Source of the DNA: Panax quinquefolius
Lineage: Eukaryota > Streptophyta > Magnoliopsida > Apiales > Araliaceae
Reading direction: 5' to 3'
DNA: 64,000 nucleotides
NCBI GenBank assembly: GCA_020205615.1
Contig: JAINUW010000599.1
Span: 62,001 to 126,000 of the forward strand
Each line of letters starts with the position of its first letter. Positions within the stretch are counted from its first letter, which is position 1. The notes under the pieces were generated by a model. The model worked only from the letters and a program-made list of their open reading frames with translations. It was not told where the DNA came from and did no database searches. This document shows, one piece after another, positions 20,046 through 30,002 of this stretch. Position numbers and translations under genes: made by a program.

Positions 20046-22526
20046 TAGTCTGTTGAGCCAGCCAAGAGATTGCAGAAACCAAGGCAAAATCGTAAAGTAT
20101 TGAGAAAGTTTCCTCAGAATTATAGTCTGCTTTGGAGGGCCTATCAGAATCGTAGAGTTGGTCTAAACGCCTGTCGAGCCAAAATCAAGAATCGTAGTCT
20201 GCTCTCGGAAGCGTAAATCAAGCTAGTGAAGATCGTAGTCTACCAATGTTTAAAAGAAATCGTAGTGTTCTCTTTATCAAGACTGAATCAAGAACGAATA
20301 TGAAAAGACACCACGATCATGATCGTAGTTGAGCTAGATCAAATAAGGATAACAAATGTTAAAGCAGAAATAGTAGTATGGAGTATAATCTGCTCTCGAG
20401 GTCGTAATATCTGCAGAACCAAAGCTAAATCGTAGTCTGCAGAAAAAATTCTTCGATAAAGTCTATCAGTGCTCAGAATTCCAAGGAAGAATCATAATGA
20501 TAACATAATTCTCAACACATGAGAACTTCCAAAGAATGAAGCCTCTAGCCAGAACTGTAAAAGATGCAATCTACCTGAAGGAAGCTAGAGAGCATTCACC
20601 TAATGGCTTGCAAGCAAACAGAAAATTGAAGCACCAATTCAATCAGCATTATGATTGAGTAGTGAAGCCATTTAAGAGAACTCTTCCACAAGCAACAGTA
20701 AGAAGACATCAGATAATGTGACTAACAAAAGGAAATCAGCAATGCAGTAGCTATCAAGATAAACAAAAGATAACGAGCAGGAACTGATGTGGTCTATACA
20801 GAGATACTGGTCAACCTTTAAAGAATAGAAAAGAAGATTAAGCATGGGTCAGACCATTGATGATATGTGAGCGGGAGATCACAAGGAGAAAGAGAGTTGA
20901 GCATGATTAATTAGATGAGTCTTAAATTTCAGGAGGGCCAGAGCATTTAAACAAGTTGTCAGTATCTAATGCAAGTCAAGGCAAGAAGAAGTGTTGAAGC
21001 ACTACACGATTAAAGGAAGAGAGGTTCTGCATTGCAAATCCAAGGAAAACTCTCAGAATCGTAGAGTTTGGTCCTCTACATCAGAATCGTACTGTTAAGT
21101 CATCTAAGTATTGAAGCCTTGTCAACATCTTAATATAAAGACTGACATTCAAACGTTGTTAAATGAAAGCATCAATGCAGAATGATAACTCCTAATGTTC
21201 TGATCGAGGAATCAGAAAGAAGAAATAAAGGTGACTACCAGCCTGACGCATTAAAATGACATCTCTGATGTGGAAGGTGAAATAGTAGACTGCAATATCA
21301 TAAAAGTGAAAAAGGGGCTATCACATCACATCAGAAGTCTGCACCAAATAACTAGAGATCTGCGAATCAATTCAAATAGCTTTCAATGGCTATATTCCAA
21401 CGGGATAGAAGGATATTTAACATACAACTGAAGCCCGAATGGAGAAGTTATTGGTTCTTAATGAGTTGTTGACTCTACGATTTCTACAGAACCAAAAATA
21501 GAATACGTCTCAGTGGCGGTGAGACTACGAAAGTAGAAGTGAAGCAAGATAAGAGAAGAGCTTTAACAGAAAAAGGCTTCATTCAACAATAATGAGAATG
21601 CCACTAAGGATGTCAGCTAAGCTGAGATCCTAGAAGGCCAAGAAAATAGCATTCAGAAGATTGGTAGAACAGAGAGAATATTCAAAGACCCATTCTACGA
21701 ATCACTATGAACCACTAAAAGCTGAAAAAGAACAGATACAGAACCAAATCTGTACACAAGTCAACCAAGGTTCGGGGGATGCTAAATGCCAGACTAAGTC
21801 TACCAAAAGTTCATAGACTTAACAAACCTCAAGTGGTGAAGGTGTGCAAGCTCAGATCAGATAAAGATAAGAACCAACCACAAGATCAGTTGCACCAAAG
21901 AAGAAGTGACAAACTGCTAAGTACTCAAAGAGAATGATCTTCATGAATAAATTAGTAATCTGTCCAATAGTGATCCAGTCTCAATGCAGAATCCAAAGAG
22001 GATCACATCAAGCTGCTAAGTATCAAAGGATGAACAAGCTTAAAGTCATCTTAGCATCTCAGCACCAACAACAACATCAACAAGAAGCCAGGGCCTGAAG
22101 GGTCCTTGTCCTATGGACTAAACTGAGCTCCAAGGTTGCTGGCCTTGAAGAGTTCTTAGTGAACTGAAGTTCCAAGTTTGCTGAACTTGAAGAGTTCTTA
22201 GTGAACTAGAGTTCCAAGACTATTGGTCTTGAAGGAATCTTATTCAAAATTAATCAAATCCTTAGTCAAATCCCTACTTGTTGAAGAATAAGAGTGGATT
22301 AGGAACATTCAATCTCTGAACCACTTAAAACCTCTAGTGTCATCTACTTTATGTCATTTACATTTTGTACTATAACTGTTATATCTTCTTGCGATTAACT
22401 CAACATTAGAACTATGTTTAATGTTATATGTCTGAAGGATAGGTTAATTTATTCTGTTGTACATGAATTGATTCCTCTATTAAATATCTGTTAATCACTT
22501 AACAAGATAAACAAAACAAAGAAAGT
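20046..22526 (+). mobile_element. Copia-type 5' LTR, second part
   Basis: This is the reverse complement of most of the LTR at 30003-32960. Landmarks include the AATCGTAG motif series, the GGTTCAGAG relative near 22310 and the stretch around 22330-22370. It follows the TAGTC target duplication at 20046. The last part (about 22380-22526) differs from the 30003 copy, and no clear CA end is seen before the primer site. A small deletion at the LTR-internal junction is likely. Confidence 0.78.
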
Positions 22527-22543
22527 GTTTATCAGAGCAGGTT
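22527..22543 (+). promoter_or_regulatory. Primer binding site remnant (tRNA-iMet type)
   Basis: GTTTATCAGAGCAGGTT resembles the common copia primer site TGGTATCAGAGC, complementary to the 3' end of initiator tRNA-Met, with the first bases changed. It fixes the plus orientation of the preceding LTR. Confidence 0.65.
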
Positions 22544-23561
22544 CTCACGAATATGTTAAAGCTCACGCTTTAAGTTTGATCCATGGTACAAATATATTCT
22601 GAACGTAGTATTAGTTGAAAGTCATTTATGAATGTAGTTGAGCTTACGAGGTCAAAATTATATGTGCAGATAAATGTGTAGATCCACCTTATGCAATCCA
22701 GATTGGCCCTCTTTTTTCATGATATTTCTATCAGGCCAATCTAGTAAAATCTAAAGTTAATCAGCAGTCTGCAGCCCACAAATGGAAAGTCCAGATGCAG
22801 CAAGAACTAAGAACTTTATGTTTAAAGTACAAGAAGATAATACGCCTAAACAAACTATGAGCTGCATCTCCAATAAAGGAGTTAGAGAAACTCATCAAAT
22901 GCACAATCGACAAGGTCCATGAATCCGAACTTTGAGGTTCAAGAGCTTCAAAGAATTTGAGGTGTCAAGACCTCCATCTGATCATGATTGAAACATTCTG
23001 ATTGACTAATCTAAAGCCACATTGAACAACAAGTGTTGTCAGCATTGATAATACAAAGTTATATTCAACAATACCTCGTATCATTATACAAACAAACAAA
23101 ACAACTAACTGACAAGATACTGACAATAACGAGGTATGAATCCTTATCAAAATATACACTCATCATATTGTTGTTGGATACCACTCACTGAAAAACTCAC
23201 TCCACATATGATTGAGGATTAAAAATATTTTAGTTAGTAGATATCTGTTGTATGCCTTTAGTTATGAATAATCCAAACATTCTAAGTTGCTCGACCCTTT
23301 CTAATGGATTGGTTCATATATTCATCAATGTTTTGTGATTTTGATGAAACATAGAGTGTGATCAACACTACTGTTGTATCTTGAAGGCTCTTAGAAACTG
23401 ATCAACTCTACGAACCTACTAGATGTAAACTATTGAGCTGATCTCCACTCAATGAAAGTTCAAAATCTAGAAACATAGCATAAGCAAAAAGTGAACTCGC
23501 CAAGATTTCTTAACTCATACACACGCTCACAATCATAACTATTATCATTCACGAGTATACA
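22544..23561 (+). mobile_element. Copia-type internal leader, no intact gene
   Basis: This region follows the primer site and should be the 5' leader and start of gag. I find no frame with a recognisable gag domain. It contains the inverted repeat at 22700-22742 and short CTACGAA-type motifs near 23410. It is cut at 23562 by a Tekay-type LTR start. Confidence 0.5.
22700..22742 (+). other. Leader hairpin
   Basis: AGATTGGCC (22700-22708) and GGCCAATCT (22734-22742) are perfectly complementary across a 25-nt loop. The hairpin lies about 160 nt after the primer site, where packaging or dimerisation signals sit in retroelements. That role is inferred. Confidence 0.6.
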
Positions 23562-24080
23562 TATAAGACCCTAACTTTTATGAAAAAAGATGAATTTTTC
23601 TCTAAATATCATTTTTTAATATTAAGGTATAAATTTGTTATAATGTTATAGTTGTGGGTAATATTTAAAAATTTTGCAAAGTAAGCAAGTTGTTATAAAA
23701 TATTCAATTGGTCGGGGAATATTCGTTTTATCAAGGAATATTCGTACGATGGCACAATTGTTGGTGGACCCCCACAACGGAATTATTGTCGGAGTTAGAA
23801 AACGACATAAATAACTTTTTATAAAAATAACAGCAAAAGTTTTAATGTTAACTGTTGAAATTCCCTGTGATAAAAGTACAGTAATAACGACACAATTGTT
23901 GGTGGACCCCCACAATGGAATTAGTGTTGTCAATCGTATGCCCGAACTTCTATCAAGTGGTTTTCAATTCTATACGTATATATATACTTATATTTTTATA
24001 TATTTTATATATGGATTAACATTACCGAAAGTTATACCTCGATTGAGCCTAGACTTATGTGCGGAGCGTTTACTTGCTTG

Positions 24081-24127
<47 letters not shown>

Positions 24128-24196
24128 TTATATATCTATAATTGTTGTCAGACATATCTGATGAGCTTGGATTTTATATCCGAAGAATTTACCTGC

Positions 24197-24237
<41 letters not shown>

Positions 24238-24407
24238 CATTTCTGTCAGTTCGGAGTTCACTTCGTGGCCTTTTACTGCTTTTATCTATATTTCGCCTTC
24301 ACTTTGAGTTTACTTTCGTGGCGGTTGATAGCATTTACTTTTTATTTACATTTTTGATCCCCCATGGAGTTGCTTTCGTGGTGGTGATCATGCACATATA
24401 TATATAT

Positions 24408-24496
<89 letters not shown>

Positions 24497-25080
24497 GCTT
24501 ACTGCTTTCCATACAAACTGCAGTATCATGTGAGCATAGGAATCATGTGATCATAGATTCAGTCTACTGAATCTAGATTCGGTTCCCGTGATGGACTTTT
24601 TCAGCTGTAAGCAGCTTGTACATTATTTATAGTGTACGAATTTCCTTGGATGGCTATCATGTCCATAAGGAGTTCGGCACTGCTGTATATTATTTTCACG
24701 AAGATGCCTCGCATCTCGAAAATAAAAGCAAACAAGCCAAATATTTTAATAATAAAATAGAAGTATGAAAATGTCTCAATTCCTATTGAGCACAGGGTTT
24801 GAAAAACCACTTTTTATAAAACTTCATTACTATATCTTGGTTAAAACTGAATTTTTCTATAAATTCAAACCTTGTGTATATAGGTGCGAACGAGGCCTCG
24901 CACTACTTTAAAATAATTGCACATTGATCCACATACACACATACATTCATATAACAGTTTCTTTAAAAAGTGGCGGTCACCGTGGCAACACGGATGTCGG
25001 GGGGTGCCTAACACCTTCCCTCCGCATAATCAAGCCCCCAAACCCAAATAAATCTCGGTTTCACAGACCCGTTTAGCAGT
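23562..25080 (+). mobile_element. Chimeric block A: Tekay-type LTR start, (TA)n, Tat/Ogre-like tail
   Basis: It begins TATAAGACCCTAACTTTTAT, the Tekay-type LTR start with TG changed to TA, and follows that LTR for about 320 bp. A partial duplication of a GACACAATTGTTGGTGGACC segment comes next. Short degenerate units (GGAGTTCACTTCGTGGC type) separated by long (TA)n runs follow at 24085-24493. The end has GGGGGGTGCCTAACACCTTCC and an AAGCCCCCAAACCC stretch, typical of Tat/Ogre-type LTR or leader sequence. A second copy follows at 25492-26937. Confidence 0.6.
24085..24493. repeat. (TA)n microsatellites of block A
   Basis: Long (TA)n tracts lie at 24085-24126, 24199-24234 and 24395-24493. The last is about 49 units, with one C interruption near 24410. 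They separate related short sequences ending in TTTACTGCTT or similar. Frames rich in Tyr-Ile across them are meaningless. Confidence 0.95.
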
Positions 25081-25137
25081 GTCACATCACTGGGTTAATG
25101 TGCAAACCTTTTGGTTGCGTTAGTAGTACAAAGTACT

Positions 25138-25308
25138 AAATAGACAATGCTTAAAAGACAACTTTTTTTATAAAAACGTTGTGGTATTTTTTTCACAACG
25201 TTTTTAAACAAAAGGTTGTAGATATATATGCAAAAATGTTATCTTTTTAAAAGGGCATTTTTTTGATTTTAACTAGATAACGTTTTTTTTAAAAAAACAT
25301 TGTCTATA
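25138..25308. mobile_element. MITE-like inverted-repeat element
   Basis: TAGACAATG (25141-25149) and CATTGTCTA (25298-25306) form the ends. Inside, AAAAACGTTGTG (25172-25183) and CACAACGTTTTT (25194-25205) form a perfect 12-bp stem. Related GATAACGTTTTTTTT and AGACAACTTTTTTT segments also occur. Repeats of the AGACAACGTTTT type are common in plant non-autonomous DNA transposons and CACTA subterminal regions. I do not see an unambiguous target duplication. Confidence 0.65.
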
Positions 25309-25491
25309 TGTAAAAACACGGAGCAAACTTAAAATTAAAATTAAAACACGAAGAGAAAAATGCGCAAGTAAATCAAGCCTAGGGTTTGTTTCTTCCTCTG
25401 TGTTTTAGAGAGAGTAAGAGTTAGGGAGAGAAGATACAGTAACCGAACATAGTTTGAGTTCTAGAACGAGGGATTCCTTCTCTCGGCCTTC
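25309..25491. other. Spacer between duplicated blocks
   Basis: This spacer contains CCTAGGGTTTGTTTCTTCC and AGAGAGAGTAAGAG, a composition like a plant gene 5' untranslated region (AAACCCTA-type element). No frame of note is present. It could be a captured gene fragment belonging to the neighbouring MITE or to a larger element. Confidence 0.3.
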
Positions 25492-25943
25492 TCTAAATAT
25501 CATTTTTTAATATTAAGGTATAAATTTGTTATAATGTTATAGTTGTGGGTAATATTTAAAAATTTTGCAAAGTAAGCAAGTTGTTATAAAATATTCAATT
25601 GGTCGGGGAATATTCGTACGACGGCACAATTGTTGGTGGACCCCCACAACGGAATTATTGTCGGAGTTAGAAAACGACATAAATAACTTTTTATAAAAAT
25701 AATAGCAAAAGTTTTAATGTTAACTGTTGAAATTCTCTGTGATAAAAGTACAGTAATAACGACACAATTGTTGGTGGACCCCCACAAGGGAATTAGTGTT
25801 GTGTGCGTATGCCCCCGGACTTCGGTCCGTGGTTTTCATTTCTATCTGTATATATATACTTATATTTCTATATATTTTATATATGGATTAACATTATCGA
25901 GTTATGCCTCGATTGAGCCTGAACTTATATCCGGAGGCGTTTA

Positions 25944-26000
<57 letters not shown>

Positions 26001-26048
26001 GTTGTCGGACATATCTTATGAGCTTGGATTTTATATTCTACATTTTAC

Positions 26049-26097
<49 letters not shown>

Positions 26098-26142
26098 GAT
26101 CGGATGTAATCGAGAGTGCTCGGAATTACATCCGTCGTTTAA

Positions 26143-26173
<31 letters not shown>

Positions 26174-26937
26174 TTACATTTTGTCAGGCACGGAGTTCAC
26201 TTTCGTGGCCTTTTACAGCTTTATTTATATTTCGTCTCGCCTGGAGTTTACTTCGTGGCAGTTGATAGCATTTACTACTTTATTTATATTTTTGATCCCC
26301 CATGGAGTTGCTTTGTGGTGGCTGATCATGCACATATATATATATATATATAGCTTTTATATATATATAATTGCTTACTGTTTTCCATACAAACTGTAGT
26401 ATCATGTGAGCCTAGGAATCATGTGATCACAGATTTAGTCTACTGAATCTAGATTCGGTTCCCGTGATGGACTTTTTTTTTATTGTAGCGACTTACATTA
26501 TTTATAGTGTCTGAATTTCCTTGGATGGTCATCATGCCCATAAGGAGTTCATTGACTGCTTTGTATATTATTTTCTCGAAGATGCCTCGCATCTCGAAAA
26601 TAAAAGCAAACAAGCCGAACATTTTAATAATAAAATGGAAGTATGAAAATGTCTCAATTCCTATTGAGCACAGGGTTTGAAAAACCTCTTTTTATAAAAC
26701 TTCATTACTATATCTTGGTTAAAACTGAATTTTTCTATAAATTCAAACCTTGTGTATATAGGTGCGAACGAGGCCTCGCACTACTTTCAAATAATTGCAC
26801 ATTGATCCACACACACACACACATTCATATAACAGTTTCTTTGAAAAGTGGCGGTCACCGTGGCAACACGAATGTAGGGGGTGCCTAACACCTTCCCTCC
26901 GCATAATCAAGCCCCCGAACCCAAATGAATCTCAGTT
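25492..26937 (+). mobile_element. Chimeric block B: second copy of block A
   Basis: From TCTCTAAATATCATTTTTT the sequence repeats 23588 onward through all landmarks to AAGCCCCCGAACCC near 26920. It lacks the first 30 or so bases of the LTR start and has different (TA)n lengths (25946-25997, 26055-26093, 26147-26171, 26335-26352). Both copies share the same chimeric junctions, so one was duplicated from the other. A 47-nt hairpin at 26094-26140 is present only here. The block ends abruptly against Athila sequence at 26938. Confidence 0.7.
26094..26140. other. 47-nt near-perfect hairpin between (TA)n tracts
   Basis: Outer arms AAACGATCGGATGTAAT and ATTACATCCGTCGTTT pair along 16 bp with one bulged base. 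Inside, CGAG and CTCG pair around the loop AGTG. It replaces part of a (TA)n tract and has no counterpart in block A. It may be a tiny fold-back insertion into TA. Confidence 0.8.
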
Positions 26938-28287
26938 TGACATAGTTAATTCACCTTTTTACACATCATTGAGAGTCCTACCTGTAGCCAAAAATGGTCT
27001 CCCTAAGATGATTGGGATGTTCTTGTCTTCCTCATAATCCAAAATTATAAAATCTACTGGAAATATGAATTTGTCCACCTTGACCAAAATATCCTCCATA
27101 ATGCCTCTCGGATAAGTTACCGATCTATCTGCTAACTGCAGCGATATGTTCGTAGGCCTTGGCGCTGGTAAACCCAATTCCGTATAAACGGATAATGGCA
27201 TGAGGTTTATACTTTCCCCCAAATCACATAAATACTTCTTGAAGTCCATGTTACCGATCGTGCAAGGTATAGTAAAACTCTCCGGATCCTTCAACTTTGG
27301 AGGTAACTTTCGCTGTAAAATTGTGATGCATTCCTCCGTCAATGCCACAGTTTCATAATCTTCTAACTTTTTCTTACTAGACAAAATACCTTTCATAAAT
27401 TTGGCATAACTCGGCATTTTCTCTAGGGCTTCTGCGAACGGAATATTTATTTGAAGTTTCTTAAAAACTTCCAAAAATTTAGCAAATTGCTTGTCTAATT
27501 TCTGTTTTTGGACCCTCTACTGAAACTGTGGTGGAGGATACACAACTGGCTTGACGTCTAACTTTGTTTGTTCAACTTTTTTTGCCTCACCCTATTTCTC
27601 TTCAACCACTTTGTTTTCGTTATCTTTAACAACCTCCTCGACCGAATTTTCTATAATTTTCCCATCAAGATGTTTTCCACTCCTCAAAGTGATTGCTTGA
27701 CACTGCTCATGACTTCCCTTCGGATTCTTTTCTGTGTCACTAGGCAGAATTCCTTGTGGTCTATTATTCAATGCTAAGGCCAACTGTCCCATCTGATTTT
27801 CCAAGTTTTTGATGGCTACTGCTTGTGATTTCATTGTCGCCTCATTTCCCGATATGTATTTCAACAAAAGTTCTTCTAAATCCGTTTTCTTTTCTTGATG
27901 TGGAGCTACTTGTTGCTGCTGATTTTGGAACCCCGGGGGATAAGAAGGTTATGGAGCCTGCAGATTTTGATTGTTTCTCCATGAAAAGTTAGGATGATTT
28001 CTATTCCTCGGGTTGTAGGCATTTTGATACATGTTTTGCAGAATTCTATTGTAGGTGCCAATAAATTGAACCTATGCTAGGTTTATGGCACACTGCTCTG
28101 TAGGATGTTCTCATGCACATAGCTTGCAAACATACACCACTTGTTGTGGTGGTGCACTAGTCAAAGCATCCATTTTCTTTGATAAGGCTGAAATCTGTGC
28201 CGTCAGTGCTGTTATTCCATCTACCTCTAATACCCCAGCTACCTTAGGTTGTGTAAATCTTATGGTAGGCCACTGGTAGTTATTAGC
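26938..28287 (-). pseudogene. Athila gag C-terminus and protease
   Basis: This is the continuation of the Athila gag at 47741-48531 after the 19.45 kb insertion. Parts in order are the gag end with VDGITALTAQISALSKKMDA (near 28215-28160), then LENQMGQLALALNNRPQG and QCQAITLRSGKHLDG (27867-27592). The protease region lies at 27474-26959 with FAEALEKMPSYAKFMK, KLPPKLKDPESFTIPC and IILGRPFLATGRTL. The active-site segment reads CDLGESINLMPL, whereas the family normally has Ala where Glu stands here. Stops and shifts break the frame, for example after VCKLCA. Everything downstream (RT, integrase, 3' LTR) is missing, cut at 26938. Confidence 0.9.
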
Positions 28288-29061
28288 TGTGACACCCCCA
28301 AAATAGGTATACATCACCCATCTTGAGTCACCAAATAAATGGTACATAAATCAAATACAAACTTCTTTTATACAATACGACAATAGCGTAGCTTAGAGTT
28401 TTTACACGAATATTGTCTCATAGACAGTATTCAAACTCAAATGAAGTCCTCATTACAATTATTATCACAATATTTCACAGAATAGTGAGGACTACTAAAA
28501 CAACCATCTGGACCGTCAATCCATTCCAGGCCGGTCCAAATTTATATTCTTATTTCCTGAAGAGAATAGTGAAAGAAAAGGGTGAGCTCAACTAGCCCAG
28601 TATGAAATATTATGACTAAGATAATGCAAAATAAATTATCCTTAGCCTTCAATAGTATAACAACTGATAGAATACAATAGACAACAAGTTTTAGATCAAC
28701 AACTGCAGCAGAATAAGCAATCCATTAAAAGAGTCAAGTAAAGCACGATATCTACTAACTTCTATGATTTAAAAAAAATTTCATCAACTTTATTGTTGAG
28801 ACTCAGCTTAATTAATAAACTACATCATCGAATCATCCTTGCACTACGGGCCAAGGATATTCATGTAATCATCAATGGTCATGATTATACCGAATAATCT
28901 CTGGTCATAATCATACCAATAATTGTCCATCAATGCACTATGGGTCAATGAGGACTTTTACCACATCATTTATAACATTACGGGTCATTGTTATACTGAA
29001 TGATCCCTGGTCATAATCATACCAATCAACAGTCCATCTATGCACGTAAGCCAAAGATGAC
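28288..29061 (-). mobile_element. Tekay-like LTR, 3' part of the large insertion
   Basis: The plus strand starts TGTGACACCCCC, the reverse of the GGGGGTGTCACA LTR end. It is preceded by TTAGC (28283-28287), which is repeated at 47741-47745 after the other end of the same LTR (GGATCTCACA). It carries GTAGTGCA-type hairpin units near 28845-29060. It is cut at 29062 by an Athila LTR, and the other part of this LTR is 45737-47740. About 200 bp between the two parts, judged against 50275-50470, is missing. Confidence 0.85.
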
Positions 29062-30002
29062 TGTTGATCGATTTCGCAATCAATGAATACGTGCAAGTAT
29101 ACACGGTCAACAAGTAATAAAGTGATAAGAAAAGTATCGTTCCCATGAGGAATTATTTAATAAAAATTACCAAGTACTAACTCTATACCAAAACAATTTT
29201 ATTTAAACAATTGCAAAGTGTGATTTCTCTATTTAAGAAAACTAAATTAATCAATTAAAAATAGATTACTCTAAAATTAATTCCGCTAAATAAAGGTAAA
29301 GACTAAATGAATGACTTCAGATAAATAAAGGTTAAGACTACAATATCCCCAATTTATGTACTACAAACCAATTATCCAACTAATCCAATTATTATGCCTA
29401 CTGAATTGTTAACAGGAATTCTAAGTGTTAAAAGCCTTTTCCCAAGTGATCAGTTAACTTTTATTCAATTCAATTAATCTTGTGATATTCCTATGCAAAA
29501 TAATTAAATTAAACCCATTAAGTTCTAATTCCCTAATTTGTTACATGCAGTGAACAGATATTCATATTCAATTCACGACCCTAATTATTAGTCTCATGCA
29601 AATAATCATGCATACATGTTATCATGTCCAGTTCTAACCCTAAATTTCATCATTCTAATCCTTCTAGAGTAACACGGTAATTATTGGCCAAATAATTAAT
29701 CAATACGCACAAGACATGATAAACAATTCACCTTGGTATAAATAATTGGACTAAATTAAATAATTAATTCATAGACATAAAAGGTTCAATTTGTAGTCTT
29801 AATAAAAGAGTTAGTTCATAACGAAAAATAAAACCAACAATCTCATGAAAATCATCTTGAAAGAATTACACAATTAAAAATAAGAAGAAGAAGAAGAAAC
29901 TCTTAAAAAAATCTCCCAATCTTCAATCATCAATTGGAATTCTTCTCCACAAAATCTCTCTTGATTCCTGACTAGACTCTAGTTATAAATGAATTCCTAA
30001 TC
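29062..30002 (-). mobile_element. Second Athila element, 3' LTR end portion
   Basis: TGTTGATCGATTTCGC, followed by TGCAAGTATACACGGTCAAC and GTATCGTTCCCA, is the reverse of the Athila LTR end and matches 48638-48720. An (AAG)n run is at 29879-29898. It is split by a copia-type solo LTR at 30003 and continues at 32961. No gene is present. Confidence 0.85.

Noticed and set aside
24059..26095. Tyr-Ile-rich frames around 24,000-26,100
   Set aside because: These are translations of (TA)n microsatellites.
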